Source of the DNA: Phallusia mammillata
Taxonomy: Eukaryota > Chordata > Ascidiacea > Phlebobranchia > Ascidiidae
Length of the DNA stretch: 64,000 nucleotides
NCBI GenBank assembly: GCA_003260075.1
Contig: QLIY01000335.1
Location: forward strand, 1 to 64,000
Direction: 5' to 3'
Shown here: positions 1-12,626 of the stretch, piece after piece
How the letters are laid out: each line of letters opens with the position of its first letter
How positions within the stretch are numbered: the stretch's first letter is position 1
Notes under the pieces: generated by a model
Database searches by the model: none
What the model saw: the letters and a program-made list of their open reading frames with translations, nothing else
What the model was told of the DNA's origin: nothing
Program-made: the position numbers and the translations under genes

Positions 1-489
1 CTTTAACGTTTAGACCAGGTCTCACTTTACCGGCTACCTTTACATTAATATGAAAAGCGTCTCGTTGATAAACACTAGAAAGGCAAACCAACAGAGTATA
101 AAATAACATTTCATTGTTTGTCAAATCCATTCTTGCCCAAATGCCTCAAGGAATACTTGCTGTCGTGTTACCTCGGTTTAGGTGCATTTTCATTATCACC
201 ATCACCTTCTTTCTGTGCTATGCGACAAGCAAGTTCCACCGCTTTGATTGGTTTTATTCACGGTGGTGAATCTAGCAGATGTCAAAAATGTGCTGATACA
301 ATAGCCTGTAGTTTTATATTCAGAATTATTTAACTTTTGTGCGAGTTTAAAGCAGATTTTTTTGACTAAACTTTTGGTTATATCAGATTGTTGACAAATG
401 CTGATAGTTTTTGTTCAACGCAATTTGTAAACCTTTTAGTAACTTTTAACAAGTTTCATTACACATTCACGTTTTCAATTTCTCCAAAG
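1..489. other. No convincing exon; probable intron of the coiled-coil gene
   Basis: I see no splice-bounded open frame here. The stretch precedes the first exon I can support (490), which begins in mid-codon after an AG, so it is most likely the intron 5' of that exon. The start of the gene lies outside the window. Confidence 0.4.
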
Positions 490-2298
490 ATTGCGACAAG
501 ACTTACGACGCCAGGTTCGTTCAGCTCAAGATAGATTTCAGCAGGAAAATCCGTTCAACGAAAAACCCTTCCAAGAATTTGGTAGGCAGACACCAGAAGT
601 TTTTTTTTCCATTTTTATTGTGTGTTGATTAACGTTACAAGCGCGTCTGAAATTCGGACCCGAATGCCTAATTTTTTAAACAAAGCCCAATTAGCCCTTA
701 AGTTGGTAAATTTTTGGCATAAATTCCGAATCAAGTCGTTTATTTAAACGTAAACCTATAGTTTGTGAAACATTTTTGTTAGGCCAGGTACTCATTTTTA
801 TGCTTCACATTTAAGGTTTGCCATGAAAAAATTCTGGCAGAAACATTTTTTGGAAAAAATGTTGTAGAAAAAAGTATAAAAACGCAATGTTTCATATTAT
901 CATACAATGAGTTTCATGCACTAAACAGAATCCATTTAACAATTTTTACAACGTACAATTGTAAAAAAAAATTAAAATTTGTCAGTTTCACTTTAAACAA
1001 ACAATTTCTCGGATTCCCCTTTAACATTGGTTCTCTTGCAGATCTGACCAATCACAAAGCGACATCGGCTCTGCAACTTTTATCCAACTCATATCCTGCC
1101 GAATGGACGAAGTTCCGCAACCTATTATGTGACGTCACTGCTCAGGAACTACGTGAGGCTTCGTTACTAATGACGTCAGATGAACGGGTGACGCGATTGG
1201 CTGAGATTAACGCCAAGAGAAGAAAACTTGACATTGGAACCGAAGGTTTGTTTTAATTTATTTAAGCTATTTACAAGGTATAATACAAGGTTAAGGTACT
1301 ATTGTGCTCATGAGCGATATCTAACAATTTATTTACAGTCATAGACTCAGCATTAAACATTTTTGTTTGTCATTTTATCGCTCGGAACCTATATTTAACA
1401 TGTAGTTCTGTTTATTTATTTATTTATTTTTGTAATACACCCCTGACAAAACGTTTTATTCCCCTTTCTTGAAATTGTTCTGCTTTAAAAATATCTAAAT
1501 GTTTTAATTAAAACAATTGCGATGCTTTTGTAGCGAAATTCATAAGTCATAACTAGAAAGAAGACATTATAGCGTTTTTATCATTAAAACACGCCTGAAC
1601 TTTGAAAGGGTCATACCGAGTGTATCCGTTTTCCCAAGCATTCATACCTAACAAGGCAGGGGCTAGAAAAATCAAGCATGTGATGGGATTCGAATCCACG
1701 ACAAAAGCTTAGCCGGTTCTGGCGTTGTACCAATGGGGGGGGGGGGGGGGGTTCGAATCCACGACAAAAAAGCCGGTTCTGGCGTTGTACCAATATTTTC
1801 TTTTAAACGAAGTATTACAAGCACCGCTGCCTGGCGCATGATCCAATTTCGCAACACCAGTTCTATTTTACATGACATATAAATTTGATTTGCAGACGGC
1901 AAAGAGGATCTGTTATCACTGTTAGAGGAAGGTTCAGCGCTGAAACACGTTTCTCGTCAGGAAATATTGCGCCAGCTAGCGGGAGAGGCGAGTGACGAGG
2001 ATGTGGGGATTTCCCTGCTTGCCGATTTGCAAGAAGAACAGCTCAAGGACGCCATCAAGTGGTTTGAACGAGTCACTGAAGTAAGTTGGATTTGTTGTTG
2101 TTAAAATGTTTCCTAAACACTGTATTCTAAATATAGTCATCCACTGCATGGAAAAATATTGTTTTCTTCACACAGGTTGACACTCGGGGTTCGACATCGC
2201 CCGCGGATGAAGTCCAAACCCACATGGACCTGTGTGAGAATATCTTTGCAGTGTTGTGCAAGTACGAAGGACTCGCTGATGACGAACATCTGCTGCAG
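490..2298 (+). other. Coiled-coil gene exons 1-4 (first visible block)
   Basis: Exons: 490-581, 1042-1245, 1896-2080, 2176-2298. Exon 490-581 starts in phase after an AAAG acceptor and encodes a Gln/Arg-rich stretch; its 5' boundary is the least certain. Exon 1896-2080 carries LLADLQEEQ, a motif that recurs near 9596-9774 (LLAELQEIQ), 14360-14500 (ILADLQNVQ) and 20395-20528 (WLAQLQHTQ), which I use as the start mark of each module. Exon 2176-2298 encodes a less charged segment with two Cys residues. No start codon is implied here. Confidence 0.8.
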
Positions 2299-5200
2299 GT
2301 TTGTAATAATATTCATTTTAGTAAAGGCTTGATCGGTAGGTTAAGCTACAAGCGGATAAACCCTTCGCATGGGTTCGAATCTCACCGCAAGATCGATATT
2401 TTGGGGGTACGTCTTTTTTGTTCTAGGAAAAGCTTAAAAGGAAGATTTTAGCGCTTTAAAACTTTCCTTAGGATATTTTTTGCTGCATGAACCAAAATCC
2501 ATTTAGTATCTAAAAATAAACAACCTAATGTCGACGCGTTATGTAACAATATTCACTGTTTTCTGTATCATCCGAACTGTGCAAGAACTTGTTGAATAAC
2601 AAAAAAATTTTTCTAGAACACAGTACGCCAGTCCTGTTGTAGGCGTTGTATTAATCAAGCCTGTCTCCCAAGCATGCTGTAAGGGGGGCTGAAACTGGTT
2701 GCCAAAACCCGAAAGTACAAGCCCGAATGATGGGCCAAACCTGTTGTTTCAGATTTAGAGTTTTAGGGGGGGGGGGACTTGTTGAATAACAAAAAAAACA
2801 TTTTCTAGAACACAGTACGCCAGTCCTGTTGTAGGCGTTGTATTAATCAAGCCTGTCTCCCAAGCATGCTGTAAGGGGGGCTGAAACTGGTTGCCAAAAC
2901 CCGAAAGTACAAGCCCGAATGATGGGCCAAACCTGTTGTTTCAGATTTAGAGTTTTAGACAAAGCCAAAATTGGGTTCGAAAGTTGGTGAAGTTGCGGCA
3001 CAAATGATCCTGAGTGTATAGTCAGGCCCGAATTAGGTCTGTTTTTTCAAACTTCTTTGTGAAAGGTTAACAAAACCTAGCCTGTGGTGGAATTGGAACC
3101 CACAGCTTGCGTTTCACGGGGCTACGCGGGTTTCTGAAAAGTTTTCTTCCTGCAGTGGAATTACATCCACGTTGAATGTCGCACATTTCACTTAAGTTCT
3201 ATTTTTCTGTGGCCAATGTTTTAAATTCTGGTTGTAAACAAACAAAATCAAACAATCAATTCGAACCTCACAGGCACTGGAAGACAAATACGACGCTCTT
3301 CGTGATAAAGTGCTGATGGAAGCTCTCATGCGACAATTGGGTGAAGACGAGTGGAATCGGATGAGCGAAAAGGAGAGGCAAGCTCGATTGATGAAGTTGA
3401 AAATGGAGGAGAGGAGACTCAGAAGAAAAGGTGAGAGACTATAGAATCAAGACATTGGTAAAAAAATGACTCAATAGATTTACGGTATATCATACGGTAA
3501 GATTTGTTTTTAATTGCATATATATCGCTCATTTGCTGAAAGTGTTTATCTAGTTGGATATTGAATCCCCAAACCAGAAGTACTGTTGGGGGGGGGGCAT
3601 TTACATTATTATCATACGGTAAGATTTGTTTTTAATTCCATATATATCGCTCATTTGCTGAAGTGTTTATCTAGTTGGATATTGAATCCCCAAACCAGAA
3701 GTACTGTTTACACTGTGGATAATTGCAAATTTCACTTAAACCCAATTCCCATAACTGTTGCCTAACATTAGTGCTAAATAATTAACAATTCGAGTAGAAA
3801 AAGGTTTAGCAGCTTATAGTTCCTTATGTAAATTGTTCCTTAATTTTACCGGAGTTGAATACTGTTTAAGACCGCAGCGTTTCACTGGCCCGAAGAGTTT
3901 TTGAATTTTGATTAACTGTAAAAGTAAAATGTGTCAATGACGTCTCCACATGCATCATGGATTCCTTTTCGCCTTACCCGCCTCAACAAAGCAAGTTGAT
4001 TAAACACTTTGCACTGATGACTAAAACAGAGATTGTTAACGTCTGCAATATCTCCTATGTTGCCATATCCAAATGACAATGATATTTATGTCAAAGCCCC
4101 AAAGTCCTAAAAAAATATCACTCGCATTTTGTCTTCAGGAAAGTATGATGAGCTTGCCAAACTTTTGGGCGACGCGTTTGCAAATGAGAAGAAGTTGAAG
4201 GGACTGATGGGATTGAGTAGAGAGGAATATGAGAGGAGGCTGAAAGAACGACTGGAAGCAAGAAAAAGAGGTAAAAAACTGGTTTTAAATCGAATTTGGT
4301 CAATAATTTGCCCCAAAAATGAATATATAATAGCGTTCTACAATGTATTAAAATAAAAAATAAAGAGGAATATAATGGCCCAATTAGACGCGAAAAGCTT
4401 CATAAATACGTTGTTACTCCCAGGCATATAGTATAAACGAGTATATGTTCTTTCAGCAGTTTTTATTATAAACAACCGACGTTTCGAAGTCCCAAACGAG
4501 AAGCCTTTGTACAGATGTAGCATATCTTAAAACATAAAGCCTTATAATGAGACAAGAGCATCGATAACACTAAAACAAGTTTTATGCCTGTATAATGGCA
4601 TGGGCATTTGTCAGAGAGAAAGTGTATCGCCTTTTTGTTTATTTTGAGCACTATATACCTTAAGATTATAAACTAAAGCGTTTTTCAAGTGTTTTGAATT
4701 CATATAATTCGCTGTGGTACATTAAAGCGTTATATAGGACTTTGTAAAAAGGGGGGGGGGATAAACTAAAGCGTTTTTCAAGTGTTTTGAATTCATAACT
4801 TATAATTCGCTGTGGTACATTAAAGCGTTATATAGGACTTTGTAAAAATGATATCGTGTTGTCCACCGTTTGTGACGTTTTTTTCCCATTAATCATAGTG
4901 TTGTGGCCATAGGTAGCAAAATAACATCCAACAAACTCGTTTAAGGGAATTAAAGACTTGGGCGAAAACAATATTACAACAGAAATAGAAATGATTCATT
5001 CATGATTTTGCAACAATAACAACAACCGTTATAGGGGGTAACAACTCAGGAGGCGTAAAAAACATTCACATTGTTGCTATGCGATTTCAAACCTTAATAA
5101 TTTCCCTTCAGTCGGCCGTTATCCTTATGGAGCCATACCTAACAATTTTGGGATTAGCGGTTAAAAGGCTCGAATTTATTGAAAAGAACCCCTAACTTAT

Positions 5201-8200
5201 ATACTGGATAGTAAATAGTGTGTTATGTTCGCTTGCAGGTTAACCGGCGTGATGGCCAGTTTAGCTGTTTAAGAGGAATTGATATTTTGTTGTTTTGTTT
5301 GTGGAAAGTTGGAATTTATGTAGTTCATGAAACACAGAAAGTAGTTATGATTGAAACGCTGTCAGAGCATAGAATGTCATAAAAAATACTTTAGTTATGT
5401 ATGGTTAGACAATTTCAACAAATTTCGCTTTTTATGTAATGTTTGTATTTTACTTTGAAATGTCAATATTGGTTGGGCATTTATGATCATATTGCATATA
5501 AGAACAAAAGAAAAAAATTCAGTTATCTTAAATCAGCCTTGTTAGACAGCGCAGGCTCCATATGTAGCTTTAGTTTTTTTAGGTTTGAGTTAGTAGTTTA
5601 CAGGAGGGATTCATAAGATATGAGTCCGAACATCTGAACAAAGTTTACAATAAGGCCGACACGCCTGTTGAAATGTGACAATACAATTGTTGGTGTGATA
5701 ATGAAAGGAGTTGTATTGTTTTGTCACAAAAGACGACTTTTTGTACTTGGACTTGTAAAAAAGGAAGTCAGATCAGAAGGAAAACTTATGTTTTCAGACA
5801 ACAGTCGAAATTAGGCTCGGTCAAAACTGTATTTAAAGTTTGATACGGTTTGGAACAAGGATCCTTTTGCAGTTATTTAGCAGGTAAATAAATGCTTTAC
5901 TCTCATCTGGGTTAGCAGTTGCTCATTTTGAAACTTAGCATTTGTAAGAAACTTGTAGTTTACAACTGGGAGCAAGTTTTTTTATGGATTTTATGTTCGT
6001 TTGGCTTCAATAAAACCCATTTTTTAGCTTGAGTGTTGAAATGTTATTATAAATGAACAAAAAAATGTCGAACTCCTGTTCTGAATCATGGTTCTAGGAG
6101 TAAATGTTAGTGGACGTATTTTTATTTGTAAACTCATATGCTTTAATGCTCATGTATAATTGGTTTCAAAATAGAAATCTAAGTATGAGATAATTTACTG
6201 GGAAAGAAGTCAAAACCAAACTAGTTTTTGCAAGTGTTTCTCCTTGCCTTGTTGTGGGCTACTTTTTTGTGAAGACTACTTAAATATATTCAATTAGTCG
6301 TTTTTCTTATTTTTGTGTAACGCCTGGTTTCACAAGGTGACGTCATTCCTGAAGAGGACGAAGAAAGTTTGGAGGAGGAATCAGGAATCAACAATCCTCT
6401 CGTGGATCTTACATCAAGGTTCGAAGATGAACGCGATGCTCTGATGAGATTGCTCAACGGCCAGGATGATTTGTGAGTATTTTTCGCCCCTATTTGTTTA
6501 ATGAACGTCTGGTCACGAACAGATGATACGAAGCGGGGTGGCTTTATAGGGCACAGTTCTTATTATGGCCGGGTGTTTCAGGTAGGGTTGGAAGTTTGTG
6601 CTGATTTCAATCATACCAATTTGAAGAAACGTTTGTCAACTAAAGTAAGCTTGTCTATCAACTGAAAGGCTTTCGCTTTCCACAGTTTGGGAACCGCTTC
6701 TATGAACAGATATGAATTATACTGGGTTCGGCACTGTTCCTTGCCATATTTGATAGCCTACTAGCCAGGGAACGGTGCTATAAGTAACCTTTTAACGGAC
6801 TTGCCACTGATTCTCTGTAGCTCATTTCATAGAGCGCCAGCCCTTGTTCCTGTCTAGGTTAGATTTCCCACCATAGGTTAGATTTTTTTAACCTATACCT
6901 TGCTATATATGAGAGCTTGGGAGGCGGGTTTCATTTAGTATTAAATCTATAATAGGCCAGGTTTACTATCATTCTTTATCTAGATATTTGAGCGAGAAGG
7001 AACGACAACGTGAACTTGTGCGTCTCCGTCAAGCCAGGCTGAGAGCGATTGAAGAAGAGAGATACGAATCAGCTGCGATCGTCAGCGGACTTATTGATCG
7101 CGAAGCAAAGAACAGAGAGAGGTAACAATCAACTGAAAAAAGTTGTTTGCTGAAAAGAGAACACGTGGCGGCCTAATATACTGCATAGTAGATGCTAAAC
7201 CGTACAAAGGTCACATGAAAATTGGTATTTTATCAACTTCACAGGTTATTTCCCAGAGCTGAAGTGTCTATTTGCAAACCACATGTAAAAATGAAAGTAA
7301 ATTCCTCCCCCCGAGTTTTAAAATTCATTCCCGGTTGGGAACCACTCCTATCATGAATTTTAATTACACATTCCGGTTAATTGCAAGAAAAGCTTGGTAA
7401 ATTAAAAACGAGATATTTTATGCGAAATGTGTCACTGCTCATTATCTGTTAAATTAGACCTTGGGACCAAAACTTACTTCAGTACCAAAATGTCCCCTGT
7501 GGGGCACATAATGTGATAAAGTTTGCTAAAACAATTTTTCTTGACAGATTAAAAAGCGATAAAGAGAGACAACGTGAGCTCGCGCGTCGCAGGTTGGAAG
7601 AGATGAGGAAGAAGAGATCAGGGAAGATGGTGGAGCTCGGTGAAGAAGATGCAAAGATTGTTGATGTGGAGGATAGAGATCTCATGGAGGTAGGATCTTA
7701 TTAAATTTTGTTCTGATAACAGTTTTCTTAACCGCAAGTACAGAGACCTGAATTTTTCGGAAATAGTTTCTCATGAGTTCGAGACATGGATTCCTCAATG
7801 CTTCCAATTCCCTGTTGATGCACCTGTTTGCTTTTTATTACATGAAAATGCCCCAACATTGTCCTAGGCTGGAAAAGGTTGAATGCATTTGTTACGTAAC
7901 AAAACGTTAAACATAGTGAAACTGACAGGCATAGTTTTAAATATAAACGAAACTACTCAAACCAGTAAACAATTCTTCGGTATTAAGAATTTGTTGGTGA
8001 TTTTCGACCAAAATCAACTAAAACCATAGAATAATATTCAAAAGTTTACACTTAAGTCGTCATGCCAAACATACTTTTCTATAACGCTTGATCGATTAAT
8101 GGCGGTTCCCTATCTCTTCTTGGTTAAAAACTCCTTTTTTAAACGCATTAACTTATGGACCGTTAAGTATAAGATTCAACTGAAACCTGTCTCAAGAAAG

Positions 8201-10041
8201 GTTCATTTTTAATTTTAATATGTTAAAAAAAGAATATTATTTGTATTCACGGATACCTACAGGGCTTCTAGAACCCTGCAATTGGGAACCGCTGGACTAG
8301 AAAAGTCATAAAACTGGGGAAACGAAAATATGTTTTTGCTTCTGTAGGAAGCTGTTCTGAAGAAGCTTCACGCATTTTTCAACTGGGAGAGATCTTGGAT
8401 GAGCAGTGCGCTCGTTAAGATGAGCGATCCGTTCGAGGAAAAAGAGAAAACCTCGACAATCACAATCCGACATCGACTCTCCGGAATCAGTGATCATGTT
8501 CCTCGTGGTGAAGGTCAGTGAAAGTCCTAGGGTTGTGGGTTGAAATCCCACCTTGTCTGGTTTATTTGTTCTGTGAACCTTCAAAATGGCCCAGTGTTTA
8601 ACCTAATCCACTTATCAAGTTTGTAGAGCTCTTCTCACAAATGTATTTTTATGCCAAGGTTTCGACGTCCTATACAGGTCGCCTTCATCAGGGTAAATAA
8701 CACTGAGGGGGGGGGGGTCTGGAATCAGTGAACATGTTCCTCGTGGTGAAGGTCAGTGAAAGTCTTAGGGTTGTGGGTTTAAATCCCTACTCTTCGTGCT
8801 GAGTGGTTAGCTTTATCAATTTTACAGGGCTTTTCTGGCAATTGTAGTTTTATTCCGACGTTTCGACGTCCTATACAGGTCGTTGTAATCAGGGTAAATA
8901 ACACTGAATGCGCGCAGAACAGTCCATGATAAACAAAGGAAAAAAGAATTGAACGCAAACACGTCACAACGCAACAAAAACCCCGCGCGATAACGAATGA
9001 TTGGGTCTCTAATCTTTGAGCAGGTGCCTGTAGCACGCTGAAAGGATCACTTCTGTTTTGATGTTCGTTGTGCTGCCCCTTTGGTAAATATTCCATGACT
9101 TTATTCGATTTATGTTAACAAGGTTATGGTTTCTAATGCTATCTCGGTCACTTGTGTTTCCTGAGTAAGAAACTGTAGGGACATGATCCAACCCTTGGGT
9201 TGAGTTAAGTTGAGTTTATTTCGCTTGGTGAACATAGCGACACAATTGCACTGAACAATCACCAACCCGGAAATAGCTACGCAATGTTAAGACGTTATTG
9301 GGCGCAAGAAAGTGGAAGGCAATTTGGCGGATCATGATTAAACGCGCTGCAGTTACACCGTATTATAAGGCGTTATGTGGCAGGAGCTTACCAGAAAGTG
9401 ACTTTCGCGCACTGTGAGTATAGCATGACTGGGGGACGTTGGTGGGACCAGTCAAGAGGGCCCTAAAATCTAACCAACCGTGTCAGGAAAGAGTGGGGTT
9501 GAACCAAATTAAACCTAGTTAAATTTCTAGCATATTTTAAGTTTGTGTAGCTTCAAAGGTGCGTTTTAACACTTGATCTTCCTGTTTTTGTGCAGTTGTT
9601 TTGCAAGACTACTATAGCCACCTAGTGGACGCTGCTTTTTACCGTCAAGTTGGTATGAGCATCCGCGAGGAGGAGCTAAGGAGCCGTGGTGATCTGGACG
9701 CTGCTTTGCTCGCTGAACTTCAGGAAATTCAAGATGCCGCTGAAGCGAAGTTAACCTCCAAGATGCCAGACATGGTAAAAAACAATAGCTAAAGTAGATA
9801 TTGAGCGGGAATTTTTAAATAAATACTTGCGATTTTTGGCATTGATTTTGATATGTAAAATTTTTTTCTAAAATGTTTCTTTATTTAAAAACTATATACC
9901 GGTTTAAAGGTCGAAAAGAAGGAATTTAATTAAAAGCATAACGTAGAGCTTGTGTATATCTAGAGTGCAGACAACAGAGGTTGTTGAAAGATGTATTCTA
10001 TGTACACTAGCTCTCTTGCAGTAATGTTTTCAATTAAATTT

Positions 10042-10080
<39 letters not shown>

Positions 10081-12560
10081 AACAAATACTTGCGAAAATG
10101 TTTCTTTATTTAAATCACTATATAAAGGGAATTTAATTAAAAACATAAGCGTAGAGCTTGTGTATATCTAGAGCAGGGGTGTCAAACTCGTGGGGTTCGC
10201 GGGCCACATTGCAGTTTGGCAATTATGCCGTGGGCCGCATGTGATTTTTAATCTAGTTGTATACACTTAAACAACCTTTTCGCTACGACGACCGCATTGT
10301 AGATCCTTATTTCACCAACGGCAGCCANCGCTGCCCGAGTTCTTCCGCTCAAGGTCAAAAAATTAACACGCGTGACTTCGTCTTGCTAAGTTATTATATA
10401 ATCTTATTCAAGTAGAATCGTAAACAAGTTATTAATAAACATAAATATAAAACATACCCAAGTATTCCACATAAGTTAGTCACATAAGTTAACACAACAA
10501 CTACTGAACTAAAAATGCTGAGGGTGAGGTCAAGCAGGTTGCCACACATACAAAATCACTCAAGCATTGAAATCAGTCATGCAAAAATAAACACCGGGGG
10601 GGGGGGAAAATGCTGAGGGTGAAGTCAAGCAGGTTGCCACATATACAAAATCACTCAAGCATTGAAATCAGTCATGCAAAAATAAACACCAAACAAATAA
10701 ATTTATAATTGGGAAACAAAGTTAACAATCAGGTGTGACGTTTTAGCCCTAACATATTTTTGGTTTTCAGGTGGGCGAGAATAATTGGGAAAAAATGTCA
10801 CGTGACGAACGCGAAGCGAAAATCGCACACCTCTCATCCAGCGTAAAGGAGCTGATCGAAGCCGGTCGCTATGACGACGCGCTGGCGTTGCTAGGAGACG
10901 GCTTGACGGATGAGGAGAAGAAGTTACTGATGTCGTTGTTGCTAGGCGATGCAGAAGAAAGAAGGAAGGCGGATGAAGCGGAGAGAATGGCGAGAAAACG
11001 AGAGAGGATGTCTGATGGTACGGATTAAAAGAAAATGTTCTTTAGAGTAAAGTTTAAATCTATAGAATCGATAATATGACATGAATAAAATAAATAAATG
11101 CGCCAGCAACGATCAATATTAGGTGATTAGTAAAACTATTTAAGCTGTTTGTACTTCAGTGTTCAAAACATCGGGTTATGTGTGTCTTATTTTAAAAATG
11201 CGCCACCTTTTATTGAAACTCATTCTATTTTAAGAAGATGCTGTTAATGCCTATACGTAGGTGATATATATATATATATACATAAAAAACGGTGGATGTC
11301 TTCAGACTTTTTAAAGTTTTCAGTCTAAAATGTGATTAAAGTTAGGTAACCGTGGTTTCGGTCATTTATAATAGCAAAAAAATAAAAGTCATTTATATGA
11401 TATTTGTGTTGGTATTTTGATTCAAAAGGCTATCATGGAAATTGTACAGCTTGACTTTCAAGGTTTTCAACCTTTTTCTATCGTTTGCCGCTTTAGCATT
11501 TAGACTTTATTTCAAATTTCTGTACCACATCTGAATACATAAACAAATGTCCTATCAATGGTTACCTCTAAAACAAGTCAAAAGGTGGGATTTGAACCTA
11601 CAAGTATATGTTTTACTCCATAGCAAATCTTTTAAGGTCGGATTTTCTTCTTTTTTTAGGGATGTCGAAGGTGGATGCTCTCGAGCTCTTCAAGGAGGAG
11701 GCGGAGAGATTTGAGGAGCAGGAGAAAAAGAGGAGGAAGAATGTTCTGGAAGGACTCGTATCGGATTTCAACAACGAAAGAGACGCACTGCTGCTTGCAT
11801 TAAAACAAGCAAGAGATCAGTGAGTAGGGTTTGCGTAAAATAACCCGAAACTATAACTTGTTTGGGGGCTTGTGACGTCAAACACATATACGTGACGTAA
11901 CAATCGGTTAATCATCGCATGGTTTATGTCAAAAACATAACTTGTATTATGGTGTGAAATGTCGGCGCTAAAGTTTGTTTATGGCTTATATCCAGTCACA
12001 GCAAAAATGGCGTATTGTATGCTGAACTATTATGCAAAGGGAGACGATTTCTTAATTAAAAATTCCGTTTTAAAGTAAGGTTAAATGCACAAAACGAAAA
12101 TTTAGATTACCAAATATCGTATATTGAAGAGAACTAAAGGCTATGAAGGCAAATCAGTATTTTGAAAGTTTCATTCTTTTTTTTCCGCATGTCCTTAAGA
12201 TAAAGTTTTTCGGTTGAACACGAATTACTTTATTGCTTAAATGCTTGTTTGTTACGTCATAGAGCTGAGGCAGACAAACGACGACAGGCTTACCTGACAA
12301 AACTTCGACTGCAAGAACGAAAACTCCGTAGAGAGAACGACCTCTCATCCGTCGCTCATCTGCTTGCCCTGTCGCGTATCCATGACAACGCGTAAGTGTG
12401 CTGTGTATGATTTCTATAGCACTGTTTTGAAATATTACTAATAATGCGTTAACTGGTTGTAATTGAACGATTTCTAGTTGTTGAATGGTTACTAAAAAGA
12501 GTAATTGAAGAGTGGTGTCCTTGTAAATTGCGCCACTAAGTGTGCATTCTTTTTTCCTTA

Positions 12561-12626
<66 letters not shown>

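Noticed and set aside
118..333. Plus-strand open frame of 71 codons at the window start
   Set aside because: It has no splice context, no domain, and no link in phase to exon 490-581.
2560..2960. CRISPR-like or satellite direct repeats
   Set aside because: The repeats are two-copy, long, diverged and joined by gap symbols; there are no regular spacers and the DNA is eukaryotic.
11268..11281. TATATATATATA stretch as a promoter
   Set aside because: It is a simple repeat inside an intron between in-frame exons.
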